17,280 nt of DNA, from positions 10,322-27,601 of the forward strand of contig DFJU01000060.1 in the NCBI GenBank assembly GCA_002373755.1. The letters are read 5' to 3'. Under the pieces are notes generated by a model, which searched no databases, was not told the origin of the DNA, and worked only from the letters and a program-made list of their open reading frames with translations. This DNA comes from Bacteroidales bacterium UBA3663. Lineage in GTDB: Bacteria > Bacteroidota > Bacteroidia > Bacteroidales > UBA3663. Positions 1 to 6,171 of this stretch are shown here, piece by piece (the first letter of the stretch is position 1; each line of letters starts with the position of its first letter). The translations under genes were made by a program, and so were the position numbers.

Positions 1-672
1 GCCCTGGATCTTGTGGGGACCCGGCTTGCCGCCCGAAAGGACCGGCGAAGTGTCGGGTTCGACGGCGTAGACCTTGACCGCGGGGTTCTTCTCCTTGAGG
101 TACCTGCCCGTGCCGGACACCGTGCCGCCCGTGCCCACGCCGGCGACGAACGCGTCGACCTGTCCGTCCGTGTCGGCCCAGATCTCCGGACCCGTCGACG
201 CATAGTGCGCCGGCGCGTTGTGCGGGTTGTCGAACTGGAGCGGGATGAAGCCCTTGTTCGCCTCGACGATCTCGCGCGCCTTGGCGATCGCGCCCTTCAT
301 GCCGTCCGCGCCCGGCGTGAGCACGATTTCGGCGCCGTACGCGGCCGCGAGCTTGCGGCGCTCGACGGACATCGTCTCGGGCATCGTGAGGATGAGGTGG
401 TAGCCCTTCACTGCGCTGACGAGGGCGAGGCCGACACCGGTGTTGCCCGATGTGGGTTCGATGATGGTTGCGCCCGGTTTGAGCAAGCCTTTCTGCTCGG
501 CATCCTCAATCATGGCGTATGCTATGCGGTCTTTCACCGAGCCGCCGGGGTTGAAGAACTCGACCTTGACGGTGATTGGCGTTTCCAGACCTTTCTGCTG
601 CGAGAATTTGCTGAGTTCGAGCAATGGCGTGTTGCCGACCAGCTCCAAAAGAGATTTTGCGATGTTTGCCAT
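1..672 (-). CDS. cysK: Cysteine synthase A (O-acetylserine sulfhydrylase), 5' part, cut by window edge
   Basis: PLP enzyme that makes L-cysteine from O-acetylserine and sulfide in the cytosol. The gene starts at the ATG at 672 and stays open for 224 codons to base 1; a full enzyme has about 305-325 residues, so the C-terminal third lies outside. Visible motifs: NPGGSVKDR with the PLP lysine K47, the substrate loop PTSGNTG at residues 73-79, and the phosphate-binding loop GTGGT at 180-184, followed by [12 protein letters not shown]. Codon use breaks within the gene: residues 1-87 have 24 of 87 codons ending in A/T and no GCG alanine codon, while residues 88-224 have only 8 of 137 ending in A/T and mostly GCG for alanine. 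The frame is intact across the break. Either recombination with a high-GC donor or an assembly chimera could explain this. The divergent neighbour is an Lrp/AsnC regulator. Family assignment is secure; the integrity of the sequence is not. Confidence 0.93.
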   Translation of the reverse strand, partial: MANIAKSLLELVGNTPLLELSKFSQQKGLETPITVKVEFFNPGGSVKDRIAYAMIEDAEQKGLLKPGATIIEPTSGNTGVGLALVSAVKGYHLILTMPETMSVERRKLAAAYGAEIVLTPGADGMKGAIAKAREIVEANKGFIPLQFDNPHNAPAHYASTGPEIWADTDGQVDAFVAGVGTGGTVSGTGRYLKEKNPAVKVYAVEPDTSPVLSGGKPGPHKIQG

Positions 673-726
673 AATGATTTTGATTTATTTGTTGATAATG
701 AATCAGTTCGTTCGCGGTCGAGGGTT

Positions 727-761
727 CGATGCCGATGGCGCATCGGCCAAGAATGGCATCG
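727..761 (-). promoter_or_regulatory. Inverted repeats in the cysK leader
   Basis: A perfect inverted repeat, GCCGATG (731-737) and CATCGGC (741-747) around a 3-nt centre, overlaps a second pair, CGATGCC (727-733) and GGCATCG (755-761). The two pairings share bases 731-733, so the RNA can form only one at a time. Both lie in the predicted cysK 5' untranslated region. They could be a protein operator or an RNA switch; neither role is shown. Confidence 0.4.
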
Positions 762-782
762 CCACTTCCGTTTTTGTGGATG

Positions 783-814
783 CAAATATACGACAAAACA
801 GAGATTATTTCCAA
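783..814 (-). promoter_or_regulatory. Predicted cysK promoter
   Basis: On the minus strand a perfect Bacteroidetes -7 box TATATTTG (783-790) lies 20 bp downstream of TTGG (811-814), a partial match to the -33 TTTG. Transcription would start near 775, giving cysK a leader of about 100 nt. It stands back to back with the lrp promoter, 6 bp apart. Confidence 0.6.
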
Positions 815-820
815 TGCGTG

Positions 821-851
821 TTGCGTCGTTCGGAAAAAAACACCATATTTG
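821..851 (+). promoter_or_regulatory. Predicted lrp promoter
   Basis: TTGC (821-824), a 19-bp spacer and CATATTTG (844-851; 7 of 8 matches to TAnnTTTG) form a Bacteroidetes-type promoter. The start of transcription would fall near 857-860. That leaves about 30 nt before the ATG at 890 and argues against the upstream TTG at 860 as the start codon. Confidence 0.5.
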
Positions 852-889
852 CCGACTAATTGGAAAACCTTTCTGTCAAACTGAGCAAT

Positions 890-1381
890 ATGGCACAAAA
901 AAGCACAACATTTGGCGGTGGCGTCACGTTGGACGAAACCGACATCCGTATTCTGCGTTGCCTGCAGCAGGATGCCCGCCTTACCATCAAGGAGATTGCA
1001 GGTCAGGTCGATTTGAGCACGACGCCCGTATTTGAACGTATAAAGCGGATGGAGCGCGATGGCATCATCAAGCGCTACGTGACTGTGCTCGACGCCGAGA
1101 AGATACATCGCGGCTTTGTGGTGTTCTGTAGCGTCAAGCTGTCGCCCCTCAACCAGAAGGTCGCGCAGGATTTCTGCGATATTGTGGCCAAGATTCCCGA
1201 GGTGACCGAATGTTACAACATTTCTGGCCGATATGACTATCTGCTCAAGGTACATGCGCCCGACATGAAGTACTATCAGGAGTTCGTGCTCAACGTGCTC
1301 GGCCAGTTGCCGATGTTGGGCAGCCTTGAATCGACCTTCGTGATGGAGGAGGTCAAGAACGATTTCGGCGTGGCCATCTGA
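890..1381 (+). CDS. Lrp/AsnC-family transcriptional regulator
   Basis: Predicted DNA-binding regulator of amino-acid metabolism, 163 residues from the ATG at 890, normal for the family. An in-frame TTG at 860 would add ten residues, but it lies at the predicted transcription start. Residues 13-60 form the winged helix-turn-helix (TLDETDIRIL, then LTIKEIA and TPVFERIKRMERDGII). Residues 73-150 form the RAM ligand-binding domain, with ISGRYDYLLKV at 111-121. The gene diverges from cysK with promoters back to back, an arrangement that often means the regulator controls both itself and its neighbour; control of cysK is inference. The ligand cannot be read from the sequence. Gene family: confident; specific orthology to Lrp, AsnC or another member: open. 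Confidence 0.93.
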   Translation: MAQKSTTFGGGVTLDETDIRILRCLQQDARLTIKEIAGQVDLSTTPVFERIKRMERDGIIKRYVTVLDAEKIHRGFVVFCSVKLSPLNQKVAQDFCDIVAKIPEVTECYNISGRYDYLLKVHAPDMKYYQEFVLNVLGQLPMLGSLESTFVMEEVKNDFGVAI

Positions 1382-1442
1382 AAAGTCAAAAATTTGAGAA
1401 TCGGAGATTTTTTGAGAACCGGCATCGGATGTCGGAAAAAAA

Positions 1443-1450
1443 TCGCGTAG
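1443..1450 (+). repeat. TCGCGTAG motif, intergenic copy between lrp and rarA
   Basis: One of eleven copies of TCGCGTAG in the window. Copies reading this way on the plus strand start at 1443, 5123, 5613, 11695 and 16384. Copies in the reverse orientation start at 1985, 7619, 10407, 11052, 14702 and 16017. Five further sites have CCGCGTAG or its complement (2050, 3534, 7446, 8521, 15727). Function unknown. Confidence 0.6.
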
Positions 1451-1483
1451 CACCTACTTATCATCTCATTTATCAATTCGTTC

Positions 1484-2872
1484 ATGGTTCCTTTAGCAGA
1501 AAGAATGCGTCCCAAGACGCTTGATGGATACATCGGCCAACGCCATTTGGTCGGTCAGGGCTGTGTGTTGCGGCGGATGCTCGATTCCGGCCGCATCTCG
1601 TCGTTCATCCTGTGGGGGCCTCCTGGCGTGGGCAAGACGACGTTGGCCAAGATCATCGCCCAGACGCTCGATGTGCCATTCTACACCCTCTCGGCCGTGA
1701 GCAGCGGCGTGAAGGAGGTGCGCGAAGTCATCGAACGAGCAAAGAAGGACAGTTTTTTTCATCCGGACAATTCGCCAATTCTCTTCATCGATGAAATACA
1801 CCGTTTCTCCAAGTCGCAACAGGATTCTTTGCTCGACGCCGTTGAGCGCGGCATTGTGACCCTCGTGGGCGCGACAACCGAAAATCCGTCGTTCGAGGTC
1901 ATCCGGCCGCTCTTGAGCCGATGTCAGGTCTATACGTTGCGGCCCATCGACGACAACGACCTTCTGGCATTGCTCGACCGCGTGCTACGCGAAGACGAGG
2001 TGATTTCCAAACTCAATGTGCGTGTGGCCGAGACCCAATCGTTGCTTCGCTACGCGGGCGGTGATTGTCGTAAATTCTTGAACATCATCGAATTGGTGAC
2101 AAATACGTTTGCCGACAAGGCCGACGATTTCGACTACGTGGAAGATGACGACGAGGATGACGACGATGAGGCATCGGCCGACGAAAAAACGGTTGTGGCC
2201 GATGCTCCTGCCGCGCCCGAACACGTCATCACCGATGAGCTGGTCACCAGCGTCCTGCAAGAGAATCCGATGGCCTACGACAAGGATGGCGAGATGCACT
2301 ACGACCTCGTGTCGGCCATGATTAAGTCCATACGGGGCAGCGACCCCGATGCGGCCATCTACTATATGGCACGCATGATTGAGGGTGGCGAGGATCCGGC
2401 CTTCATCGCGCGGCGTCTGGTCATCTCGGCCTCGGAAGACATCGGCCTTGCCAATCCGAATGCCTTGTTGTTGGCCAATGCCGCATTCGACGCGGTGCAG
2501 AAGATCGGTTGGCCCGAGGGACGTATCCCGTTGGCCGAGGCGTGCGTCTATCTGGCATCGTCGCCCAAAAGCAATGCATCGTACAATGCCATCAACAGCG
2601 CCTTACAGAAGGTCCGCGAATCGGGAAATCTGCCTGTGCCGCTCCATCTGCGCAATGCGCCCACGCAGCTGATGGCCAAGGAGGGCTACGGCAAGGGCTA
2701 CAAGTATGCGCACGACTTCCCCGGCCACTTCGCATACCAGCAGTATTTGCCCGACGCGCTCGTCCAGGAGGGCGGCATGACGCAGAGCCTCTTCTACCAT
2801 CCGCAGTCCAACGCGCAGGAGGACCGTCTGAAGTCCTATCTGGACAGCAAGTGGGGCGAGCGGTTCAAGTGA
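1484..2872 (+). CDS. rarA: Replication-associated recombination protein A (RarA/MgsA AAA+ ATPase)
   Basis: AAA+ ATPase of the clamp-loader clade that acts at stalled replication forks and at single-stranded DNA, homologous to E. coli RarA and eukaryotic WRNIP1. Of 462 residues, Walker A is GPPGVGKT at 45-52, Walker B is ILFIDEIHRF at 99-108, the sensor 1 region is GATTENPSF at 129-137, the arginine finger lies in LLSRC (R146), and sensor 2 is in GGDCRKFLN (R196). The C-terminal tetramerisation domain follows from about 260 (MAYDKDGEMHYD, SAMIKSIRGSDPDAA, SASEDIGLANP). It is somewhat longer than usual because of an acidic insert (about 211-248, with ten consecutive Asp/Glu at 220-229) between the ATPase and the C-terminal domain. 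The gene follows lrp by about 100 bp; I see no clear promoter for it. Assignment is firm. Confidence 0.96.
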   Translation: MVPLAERMRPKTLDGYIGQRHLVGQGCVLRRMLDSGRISSFILWGPPGVGKTTLAKIIAQTLDVPFYTLSAVSSGVKEVREVIERAKKDSFFHPDNSPILFIDEIHRFSKSQQDSLLDAVERGIVTLVGATTENPSFEVIRPLLSRCQVYTLRPIDDNDLLALLDRVLREDEVISKLNVRVAETQSLLRYAGGDCRKFLNIIELVTNTFADKADDFDYVEDDDEDDDDEASADEKTVVADAPAAPEHVITDELVTSVLQENPMAYDKDGEMHYDLVSAMIKSIRGSDPDAAIYYMARMIEGGEDPAFIARRLVISASEDIGLANPNALLLANAAFDAVQKIGWPEGRIPLAEACVYLASSPKSNASYNAINSALQKVRESGNLPVPLHLRNAPTQLMAKEGYGKGYKYAHDFPGHFAYQQYLPDALVQEGGMTQSLFYHPQSNAQEDRLKSYLDSKWGERFK

Positions 2873-2895
2873 GAACTCCTAAAAATATCTGAACT

Positions 2896-3240
2896 ATGGT
2901 TACTTTGCAAGGGGTGAATCCCAATATGATAGCCAACAACTTGAAGCCCTTCTTGCCGACACATCCCGGCGAGGTGTTGAAAGATGAATTGGAGTTCCGT
3001 GGCATTTCCCAGCGAGGTTTCGCCCAAAAGATAGGCGTTTCATATTCTGTCTTGAATGAGGTTTTGAATGGCAAACGTGCGCTCAATACGGAATTGGCCA
3101 TGATGGTGGCCGCTGCCCTTGACGTCGATGCCGCGCCCTTGTTGGCCATGCAGAATGAATACGACATGCAGATGGCAGAGCGTAACGTGTCGTTCATGGA
3201 GAAATTGAAAAGCATTCGTCGTGTGGCGGCGGTTTTTTGA
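2896..3240 (+). CDS. higA: HigA-family antitoxin / XRE helix-turn-helix protein, without an adjacent HigB
   Basis: 114-residue DNA-binding protein of the HigA addiction-module family. The start region GVNPNMIANNL and the family signature HPGEVLKDELEFRGIS (23-38) are present. The helix-turn-helix is SQRGFAQKIGVSYSVLNEVL (38-57), and the protein ends in the usual helical tail SFMEKLKSIRRVAAVF. In classical modules a roughly 100-residue RelE-fold HigB toxin gene lies directly upstream. Here the upstream gene, 23 bp away, is rarA, and downstream is a macro-like protein; I find no HigB-like ORF on either strand nearby. It may therefore be an orphan antitoxin kept as a regulator, or be paired with an unrecognised partner. 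ATG 2896 is preferred over the internal ATG at 2926 because the residues between them match the family. Confidence 0.85.
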   Translation: MVTLQGVNPNMIANNLKPFLPTHPGEVLKDELEFRGISQRGFAQKIGVSYSVLNEVLNGKRALNTELAMMVAAALDVDAAPLLAMQNEYDMQMAERNVSFMEKLKSIRRVAAVF

Positions 3241-3297
3241 TGCTTTCCAGATTCTTTTCAGTCGCTTAGTTAATTGATTATTATTTCATACAAAACT

Positions 3298-3702
3298 ATG
3301 CTTTACAATAGAGAATTTACGCCCAATCGGATTTCTGCATTGGCGGCGAACGAGATTTTTGTGTTCGGAAGTAACCTGTCGGGGATGCACGGTGGCGGTG
3401 CGGCCTTGATTGCCTACGAACGCTTCGGCGCGATTTGGGGGCAGGGCGTCGGCATGCAGGGGCAGAGCTACGGCATACCCACCATGCAGGGCGGAGTGGA
3501 AACCATACGTCCGTACGTCGATGAATTTATCCGCTACGCGGCTCAGCATCCCGAATATAAGTTCCTGGTCACGCGCATCGGTTGCGGCATTGCAGGTTTT
3601 TCCGATGCAGAAATCGCCGTTTTGTTCCGCGATGCCATCGGCCATGAAAACATAATTCTGCCCCGGACGTTCGTCGAAGTATTGGAACATGGCGATTGCT
3701 GA
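3298..3702 (+). CDS. Conserved small protein resembling a macro-type fold, function unknown
   Basis: 134-residue cytosolic protein. The motifs are FVFGSNLSGMHGGGAA (21-36), then a glycine-rich stretch with GQGVGMQGQSYGIPT (48-62) and VTRIGCGIAGF (91-101). This pattern (GSN, then GxHGxGAA, then GxSYxIPT, then a VTxIGCGxAG strand) is that of a small conserved family found in bacteria and phages and usually annotated as hypothetical. The order of glycine loops resembles macrodomains, which bind ADP-ribose, but that functional link is inference. The ATG at 3298 is preferred over the TTG at 3274. It lies 57 bp after the HigA-like gene and before a promoter-bearing gap ahead of serC, so it ends the rarA group. 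Confidence 0.72.
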   Translation: MLYNREFTPNRISALAANEIFVFGSNLSGMHGGGAALIAYERFGAIWGQGVGMQGQSYGIPTMQGGVETIRPYVDEFIRYAAQHPEYKFLVTRIGCGIAGFSDAEIAVLFRDAIGHENIILPRTFVEVLEHGDC

Positions 3703-3816
3703 AGTCGTGGCCGATGTGCCAAAAAAACATCAAAAACGGCTTGCACTGTCCATTTGTCAACGGGAGTATGCAAAAGAAAACGTCTGTCTTGCGAAAATCG
3801 AAATTCTTCGGGCAAA

Positions 3817-3850
3817 TTGATACTCCATTTTGCAAAACTGGCTATCTTTG
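3817..3850 (+). promoter_or_regulatory. Predicted promoter of the serC cluster
   Basis: TATCTTTG at 3843-3850 is a perfect TAnnTTTG -7 box. TTGA at 3817-3820 is a plausible -33 element with a 22-bp spacer, slightly long. Transcription would begin near 3857, leaving an AT-rich leader of about 120 nt before serC. The rest of the 3703-3976 gap shows no gene. Confidence 0.6.
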
Positions 3851-3938
3851 CGCTCGTGTTTCTGTAAAGGTATCGCTCAAGTGTTATTTTTATGCAGTTT
3901 CGAGGGTTATTTTTAAGAAACTTAATCAATTTGTAATC

Positions 3939-3953
3939 GTTTAATTATTAAAC
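3939..3953 (+). promoter_or_regulatory. Small inverted repeat in the serC leader
   Basis: GTTTAA (3939-3944) and TTAAAC (3948-3953) form a perfect 6-bp inverted repeat with a 3-nt centre, ending 23 nt before the serC start codon. It could be an operator or a weak leader hairpin. In such AT-rich DNA it may be chance. Confidence 0.3.
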
Positions 3954-3976
3954 ATTTATAATAATAATCCTAAAAG

Positions 3977-5038
3977 ATGAAAAAGTACAACTTTTATGCA
4001 GGACCCTCGATTCTGAGTCCATTTGCAATCGGTGAGACTGCTAAGGCAGTAGAGAATTTCGCAGGCACAGGTTTGTCGATCCTCGAGATCTCACACCGAT
4101 CCAAAGAGTTTCAGGCAGTCATTGACGAGGCCAATGCGCTCATCAAGGAGTTGTTGGAGGTTCCAGAGGGCTACGAAGTGCTCTTCTTGGGCGGCGGTGC
4201 CAGCCTCCAGTTCTACATGATGCCTCTCAACCTGCTCAAAACCAAGGCCAGCTACATCGATACCGGTACATGGGCTCACAATGCCATCGGTCAGGCCAAG
4301 CTGGTTGGCAACGTAGAAGTTGTAGCATCGTCGGCAGATCAGAACTATACCTTCATTCCTAAGGGATACAAGGTTTCGGCCGATAGCGATTATTTCCACT
4401 ACACGAGCAACAACACCATCTACGGTACTGAGATTCTCGAGACTCCAGAAGTAGGTGTGCCGCTGTGCTGCGATATGTCATCTGACTTCATGTCGCACCC
4501 AATCGACGTGAGCAAGTTCGACTGCATCTATGCCGGTGCACAGAAGAATGTCGGTCCTGCTGGCGTGACCATCGTCATCGTCAAGAAGGACAAGCTGACC
4601 AAGACCGGTCTGCCAACCATGCTTGACTACCAGACCCACGTCAAGAAGGGCTCTATGTTCAACACTCCTCCATGCTTGCCAATCTACACCTGCTTGCAGA
4701 CCCTCAAGTGGTACAAGGAGCTGGGTGGCCTGAAGGTTATGGAGCAGCGCGCCATCGAGAAGTCGAACATGCTCTACGACGAAATCGACCGCAACAAGCT
4801 CTTCAAGGGCACCGTTGCCGTTGAGGATCGCAGCCGTATGAATGTCTGCTTCGTCATGAGCGACGAGTATGCAGAGCTCAACGACAAGTTCTTCGAGTTC
4901 GCCAAGGGCAAGGGTATGGTCGGCATCAAGGGCCACCGTTCAGTAGGCGGTTTCCGTGCTTCTCTCTACAACGCAATGCCAAAGGAGGGCGTTGAGGCAC
5001 TCGTAGCTTGCATGAAGGAATTCGAAAAGTCTATCTAA
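3977..5038 (+). CDS. serC: Phosphoserine aminotransferase
   Basis: PLP class V aminotransferase of serine biosynthesis: 3-phosphohydroxypyruvate plus glutamate gives O-phospho-L-serine. Its 353 residues are close to the family's 360. The start [15 protein letters not shown] is the standard family N-terminus. [10 protein letters not shown] (36-45) and [13 protein letters not shown] (71-83) form the cofactor-phosphate region, and [12 protein letters not shown] (185-196) carries the PLP lysine K190. The end, [17 protein letters not shown], is also typical. The gene is preceded by its own promoter and followed after 131 bp by serA, which makes its substrate, so the two form a functional pair. Cytosolic. 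Codon use is richer in GCA than in many neighbours, as expected of a well-expressed gene. Confidence 0.97.
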   Translation: MKKYNFYAGPSILSPFAIGETAKAVENFAGTGLSILEISHRSKEFQAVIDEANALIKELLEVPEGYEVLFLGGGASLQFYMMPLNLLKTKASYIDTGTWAHNAIGQAKLVGNVEVVASSADQNYTFIPKGYKVSADSDYFHYTSNNTIYGTEILETPEVGVPLCCDMSSDFMSHPIDVSKFDCIYAGAQKNVGPAGVTIVIVKKDKLTKTGLPTMLDYQTHVKKGSMFNTPPCLPIYTCLQTLKWYKELGGLKVMEQRAIEKSNMLYDEIDRNKLFKGTVAVEDRSRMNVCFVMSDEYAELNDKFFEFAKGKGMVGIKGHRSVGGFRASLYNAMPKEGVEALVACMKEFEKSI

Positions 5039-5057
5039 TTAGCAAAAATAAATATCC

Positions 5058-5089
5058 CCCGGCTCTTCCCCATACGGGGCAGGGTCGGG
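5058..5089 (+). terminator. Strong stem-loop between serC and serA (attenuator or terminator candidate)
   Basis: Bases 5058-5071 pair with 5076-5089 around the loop ATAC: 14 positions, one mismatch and two G-U pairs, mostly G-C. What follows, AATGTTCAATTTTAG, is U-rich but is not a clean U-tract, so full termination is doubtful. It could reduce read-through or protect the serC transcript end. Confidence 0.45.
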
Positions 5090-5122
5090 AATGTTCAATT
5101 TTAGCGATTTGGGGTGAAAAAG

Positions 5123-5130
5123 TCGCGTAG
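5123..5130 (+). repeat. TCGCGTAG motif, intergenic copy between serC and serA
   Basis: Second non-coding copy of the over-represented 8-mer, in the run AAAAAGTCGCGTAGTG, downstream of the stem-loop and about 40 bp before serA. Because it is non-coding, codon choice cannot explain it. Confidence 0.6.
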
Positions 5131-5169
5131 TGTTGCAGGCTGCCCCATCGCACATAAAAAACTTAAACG

Positions 5170-6087
5170 ATGAAAGTTTTAATCGCAACTGAAAAGCCTT
5201 TTGCTGCTGCTGCCGTCAAGGCTATGGAGGAGGTTCTCACAGCAGGTGGAATCGAAGTGGCAAAACTCGAAAAATATACAGAAAAGAAGCAGCTCCTCGA
5301 GGCTGTAGCCGATGCTGATGGCATCATCATCCGTTCGGATATTGTCGATGCAGAGGTGCTCGACGCTGCCAAGAACCTGAAGCTCGTCGTCCGCGCCGGT
5401 GCAGGTTACGACAACATCGACCTCGCAGCCGCTACGGCTCACAACGTAGTCGCAATGAACACCCCAGGCCAGAATGCCAACGCCGTTGCAGAATTGGTGT
5501 TCGGTATGCTGCTCTTCCAGTGCCGCAACCAGTTCAGCGGTGCTGCCGGTACAGAGTTGAAGGGCAAGACCCTCGGCCTGCACGCTTTCGGCAACGTAGC
5601 CCGCAACGTGGCTCGCGTAGCTCAGGGCTTCGGCATGGAGGTTTATGCCTACGATCCATTCCTGACCAAGGAGCAGATTGAAAGTGCCGGCGTCAAGGCT
5701 GTAGCATCTATCCCAGAGCTCTACAAGTCTTGCCAGTACGTTTCGCTGCACTGCCCTGCAACAAAGGAGACCATCGGCTCAATCAACTACGATCTGCTCA
5801 AGACCATGCCTAAGGGCGCTTGTCTGATCAACACCGCCCGCAAGGAGGTTATCGACGAGGCTGGCGTTATGAAGCTGATGGAGGAGCGCGACGACTTCAA
5901 GTACATCGCCGATGTCAAGCCTGCTACGGCCGACGATTTCGTTGCCAAGTTCGGTAACCGTGTGTTCTTCACTCCAAAGAAGAGCGGTGCCCAGACAGCC
6001 GAGGCCAATGCAAATGCCGGTATCGCAGCTGCCAAGCAGAGCGTCGGCTTCTTGAAGGAGGGCATCGATCGTTTCCGCGTAAACTAA
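5170..6087 (+). CDS. serA: D-3-phosphoglycerate dehydrogenase, short form
   Basis: First enzyme of the phosphoserine pathway: NAD-dependent oxidation of 3-phosphoglycerate to 3-phosphohydroxypyruvate. It has 305 residues and only the substrate- and nucleotide-binding domains of the D-2-hydroxyacid dehydrogenases, with no ACT regulatory domain, so classical serine feedback through ACT is not expected. RAGAGYDNID (75-84) and NTPGQNANAVAELV (97-110) are typical. The nucleotide loop reads GLHAFGNVA (136-144), and the NTAR motif supplies R224. The usual Glu and His of the catalytic triad are not where expected: the DVFExEP region reads ADVKPATA (247-254), and the TPHxG motif reads TPKKSGAQ (268-275), with lysine for histidine. 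Its place next to serC supports the assignment despite this. Confidence 0.92.
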   Translation: MKVLIATEKPFAAAAVKAMEEVLTAGGIEVAKLEKYTEKKQLLEAVADADGIIIRSDIVDAEVLDAAKNLKLVVRAGAGYDNIDLAAATAHNVVAMNTPGQNANAVAELVFGMLLFQCRNQFSGAAGTELKGKTLGLHAFGNVARNVARVAQGFGMEVYAYDPFLTKEQIESAGVKAVASIPELYKSCQYVSLHCPATKETIGSINYDLLKTMPKGACLINTARKEVIDEAGVMKLMEERDDFKYIADVKPATADDFVAKFGNRVFFTPKKSGAQTAEANANAGIAAAKQSVGFLKEGIDRFRVN

Positions 6088-6171
6088 GTTGTAACTGCAA
6101 TTTCTTTATTGCGAATGGTAGGTTCACCGTACGGAACAGTCCATTGACAATAAGGAAATTAACAATGACCA

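Noticed and set aside
860..889. TTG at 860 as the lrp start
   Set aside because: It lies at the predicted transcription start; the ATG at 890 gives a normal Lrp length and leaves a leader.
13..1035. 340-codon plus-strand open frame over cysK and the divergent promoters
   Set aside because: It is antisense to a well-supported cysK, runs on through the promoter region and the start of lrp, and its product is an arginine-rich string with no family pattern; it arises from high GC content.
1408..1441. Hairpin CCGGCA/TGTCGG flanked by T and A runs after lrp, as a terminator
   Set aside because: On the plus strand the run after the stem is A, not T, and the stem is only six pairs with a G-U; it does not look like an intrinsic terminator.
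506..1453. 315-codon minus-strand open frame over lrp
   Set aside because: Antisense to a clear Lrp/AsnC gene and overlapping the start of cysK and both promoters; no recognisable domain.
3696..3944. 82-codon plus-strand open frame before serC
   Set aside because: It overlaps the end of the macro-like gene, spans the serC promoter, and has no family resemblance or coding style.
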